Shown: positions 61,735 through 64,000 of the stretch, piece after piece | How positions within the stretch are numbered: position 1 is the first letter of the stretch | How the letters are laid out: every line of letters starts with the position of its first letter | Assembly (NCBI GenBank): GCA_963575745.1 | Contig: CAUYUJ010018550.1 | Coordinates: forward strand, 62,001-126,000 | Origin: Prorocentrum cordatum | Taxonomy: Eukaryota > Sar > Dinophyceae > Prorocentrales > Prorocentraceae | DNA: 64,000 nucleotides | Reading direction: 5' to 3' | The notes under the pieces: model-generated | Seen by the model: the letters and a program-made list of their open reading frames with translations, nothing else | Told to the model about the DNA's origin: nothing | The model's database searches: none | Program-made: the position numbers and the translations under genes

Positions 61735-61956
61735 TAAACAGGGGGGTCTAAATTTCTGTTCCCAGGAAGAATTTTTGGGACCACCCGAAATGGAGTTTGG
61801 GGTTTCTGGGCCCACCCCAGGATTGTTTTTTTCGGCCTGCCCCAAGGCGGGTTTCTGGGTCCACCAAATGGTGGGTTTGGGGTTTTCGGCCCCCGGGGGC
61901 CCCGAGGGTGGGCTTTGGGGCCCACCCTGGGGGCAGTTCCGTTCGAAAATGAACAA
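61735..61956. repeat. GGGTTTCTGGGCCCACC-type tandem repeat
   Basis: Four to five imperfect units of about 45 bp with TGGGTTT, then GGGCCCACC or a variant. Frames on both strands encode only repeats. Confidence 0.75.
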
Positions 61957-61976
61957 AATACCGACCAGTCGGTATT
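61957..61976. repeat. Inverted repeat AATACCGAC / GTCGGTATT
   Basis: 9-bp perfect arms separated by CA, at the edge of the preceding repeat block. Confidence 0.8.
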
Positions 61977-62238
61977 AGGTTTCCTTTCTCAGCTGTTCGG
62001 AGAAGACGAACCTGCGGCGGAGTGGTGCCTCTTTCTCCTCCTCCGCCCCCCTCCTCCTCCCCCCTCCGTCGCGCATTAGTTTTTTGCGCTCGGGCTCCTG
62101 CGCGAGCAGCAGGAGGAGCACCGCGCGCAGCATGGCGGCGGCTGCGGTGGCGGGGTGCCGCGGGCCGCCCGGCGCTGCCCGAGCGTCGCGGTCTGGTTTG
62201 GCGCGGAGCGGCGGGCGAAAGATACGCGCGATAAAATG

Positions 62239-62360
62239 CTGGAGGCCTCCTTGAATGAACGCCAGGAGGCCTCCGTGCCAAAGAGTGCACATCGCGTATG
62301 CATATCACACATACCTGCAGGCGCAAGAAGCCCCCGTTGCATGAACAGCAAGAGGCCCCA
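62239..62360. repeat. GGAGGCCTCC hairpin 5 and a degenerate copy
   Basis: GGAGGCCTCC at 62242-62251 and GGAGGCCTCC at 62267-62276 flank TTGAATGAACGCCA. A weaker AGAAGCCCCC/AGAGGCCCC pair follows at 62328-62357 around a TGCATGAACAGC loop. Confidence 0.75.
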
Positions 62361-62761
62361 TTGACCAAGATAATGTGCCTACTCCGAGCATCAAGCATAC
62401 TTGAAGCCAAATATAATATGCCGGCATATTATATACATGTACATGCGTATTCGTACTAATACACACACGCGCATCAGAGCCGCACTCCTGAACATTCTCT
62501 TGCACATAAGCTTATAGGCGCTGCATGTTTGAGTCACATCCATACGCGTGGTTCCCACCTCATGGCAGGCAACATAACCCTGAACATACGTCTGAATCGG
62601 TACAGGATCACACGCTGAAGTTCCCTACGACAGGAGCGCAAACAAACTTGCACGAACGTTATGGTTTTCTGCGACACCGAGAGGGACGTCTGTTGCGCGA
62701 AGCGCGAGTGAAAGTTGAACGGCATGGAAACCAAAGGGGCGCTCGCTCTGCCCTAACCTAT

Positions 62762-63744
62762 TCAACCGGGCCCGAGCTCCTCGCTCAACTTGGAAGCCAA
62801 CCAATCTTTCGCGGCGCCCTCCTCCACGACGCCTTGCTCCATGAGCTCGGCGCACTTCTTACAAAGATCCCTGAGGCACTCCTCGCTTGCCTTGCAGCCG
62901 CTGCCACCTACCGTCGCGATCTCCTTTTTTGTGGCTCTGAGGACCACGCCTGCCCTGTGCCTCGGACGCTTGTAATAGTGCACGTAATACCTCCCGGGCG
63001 CGCTGGGCACCGCGGCTGGGTCGTGCGGCGCCGCCGCCATTGCCTCAGCCACGAGCGCGGGCTCGCGCGCTGCTGGAGCCGCAGGCGCGGCCTCAGGCGC
63101 CGCTGCCTCTCCAGGCGCTCCTGCCACCGCAGCGGGCCTTTTGAACGCGGCCTCAGGTGCCGCCGCCGCTGCAGGCCTTCTGCGCGCGCCCTGATGCGCG
63201 CCAGCCTCCGCCTTCGCCTCCTTGGCCTGGGCTCTGGCAAGGGCCTTCGCCGCCGCCTCGGCGCTCCTCTTCTGAGCCCTGGCGCCTTCCTCCTTGTCAG
63301 CGAGCAAGGCGTTGGCGAGCTCCGTTTCCTTCTCATCGCAGCCTTCGAAGCGGTACACCAAGAAACCATTTTCGCCTGCCCTCAGTTTCGCCAGCATGCC
63401 GCCCTTGTGGGCTTCCATCTTGTTGTAGTCGAACCACACTGCCTCCCATGGAAGAACGAGAGCTGCATTCGAGATGGAGGAGGAGGAGGGAGAGCAGAAG
63501 GAGCAAGAGCAGAGGCAGGAGCAGGAGGAGGCGGATGATGATTATGGGAACGCGGATCCTCGTTCTGCGTTGGCGCGGCCTTGGCCGCCCTCGTCGTGGC
63601 GCTCGCGGCCTGCTCGTCTGTCGAAGATATACTCTTTGGAGACGAGACCACTGGGATCAGCTCGCGTCGGCGCTTAACATCTGGCGACACACCGTACAAG
63701 TCCCAGACGCTCGATGACCGTTTTGCAGCAGCGGAGGTGGGCAC
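62762..63744 (-). CDS. Two-exon gene of the SVWDLYG type, dinoflagellate multicopy family
   Basis: Minus strand. The first exon (63744 to about 63550) begins MPTSAAAKRSSSVWDLYGVS, then KRRRELIPVVSS and an acidic/Ser-rich part. The intron (about 63550-63440) is GGA-rich. The second exon starts VWFDYNKMEAHKGGMLAKLR, has FLVYRFEGCDEKETELANAL, an Ala/Lys/Pro-rich linker, then GRYYVHYYKRPRHRAGVVLR and CLRDLCKKCAELMEQGVVEE before a TGA at 62762. The SVWDLYG start and the VWFD... domain recur, from memory, in many dinoflagellate predicted proteins, often near the transposase-like gene family found here at 54062-56060. Function unknown. A basic nuclear-targeting segment is likely. Confidence 0.45.
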
Positions 63745-63764
63745 ATCAGCGAGTGCTCTTTCAC

Positions 63765-64000
63765 CTGCTGGGCAGCAATGCGTACTCGACTCCTCCTCCT
63801 CCTCGTCCTCCTCCTCCTCCTCCTCCTCTTCCTCCTCCTGTTCCTCCTGCTCCTCGTCACCCTCTCCCTCCTTCTTCTCCTCCTCGACTCCCCCTTTCTG
63901 CCCGTCCTTCTTCTCCTCGCCACTCCTCCCCGTCCTCCTCCTCCTACGCCTCCTCCTCCTCCTCCTCCTCCTTCTCTTCCTCCTCCTCCTCCTCCACCTC
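63765..64000. repeat. (CCT)n tract
   Basis: TCC/CTC repeats to the window end. Frames encode only poly-Arg/Glu on the minus strand. Confidence 0.9.

Overview
This window looks like nuclear DNA of a dinoflagellate, probably a large, GC-rich, repeat-swollen genome of the Prorocentrum/Polarella/Symbiodiniaceae kind. The evidence: short exons scattered over very long introns; introns that fit best with GC-AG or GA-AG as well as GT-AG ends; relict copies of the 22-nt dinoflagellate spliced leader in genomic DNA; multicopy degraded gene families; and about half of the window made of simple repeats and satellites. I saw no bacterial operons, CRISPR arrays, rRNA or tRNA genes.

Layout. 0-9.2 kb: a decayed multicopy gene (72-1800), microsatellites and a palindromic minisatellite, then a two-part gene of unknown function (3808-7240) preceded by a relict spliced leader, then another decayed fragment (8172-9184). 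9.3-17.4 kb: low-complexity DNA, two dispersed repeat families each present twice, a possible small gene at 14685-15147, and a 102-bp tandem repeat. 17.5-30.4 kb: exons of a gene with tandem EF-hand-like repeats (17555-18033, last exon 30368-30424), whose inferred 12-kb intron holds a complete tyrosine-recombinase retrotransposon (18788-29285) with PAT/Ngaro-type split direct repeats, a small membrane-protein ORF, a gag-like ORF and a pol ORF that carries an embedded DnaJ J domain.

31.6-41.6 kb: four in-phase exons of a USP39/Sad1-like splicing factor. The first intron is about 9 kb and is filled by 3 kb of CA-type repeats, a 150-bp satellite, CTA repeats and a second CA block. 41.6-44.1 kb: foldback repeats, GAG and GAT repeats. 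44.1-51.1 kb: an apparently full-length, intact LINE (ORF1, and an APE-RT-RNase H ORF2) with a 19-bp target-site duplication and a 92-nt poly(A) tail. 51.2-53.4 kb: satellite and T-rich DNA.

54.0-63.8 kb, minus strand: a cluster of dinoflagellate multicopy genes. These are a protein with a SVWDLYG motif, a zinc-ribbon exon, a coiled-coil gene, and a transposase-like gene broken by one stop codon. The cluster is studded with GGAGGCCTCC hairpins.

The window therefore reads as two or three host genes stretched by insertions, two autonomous retroelements that have landed in introns or repeats, and many non-autonomous foldback repeats. The most unusual points are the J domain inside a retroelement polyprotein, the textbook split direct repeats, the spliced-leader relics at the LINE 5' end and upstream of the 3808 gene, and the 9-kb microsatellite-filled intron.
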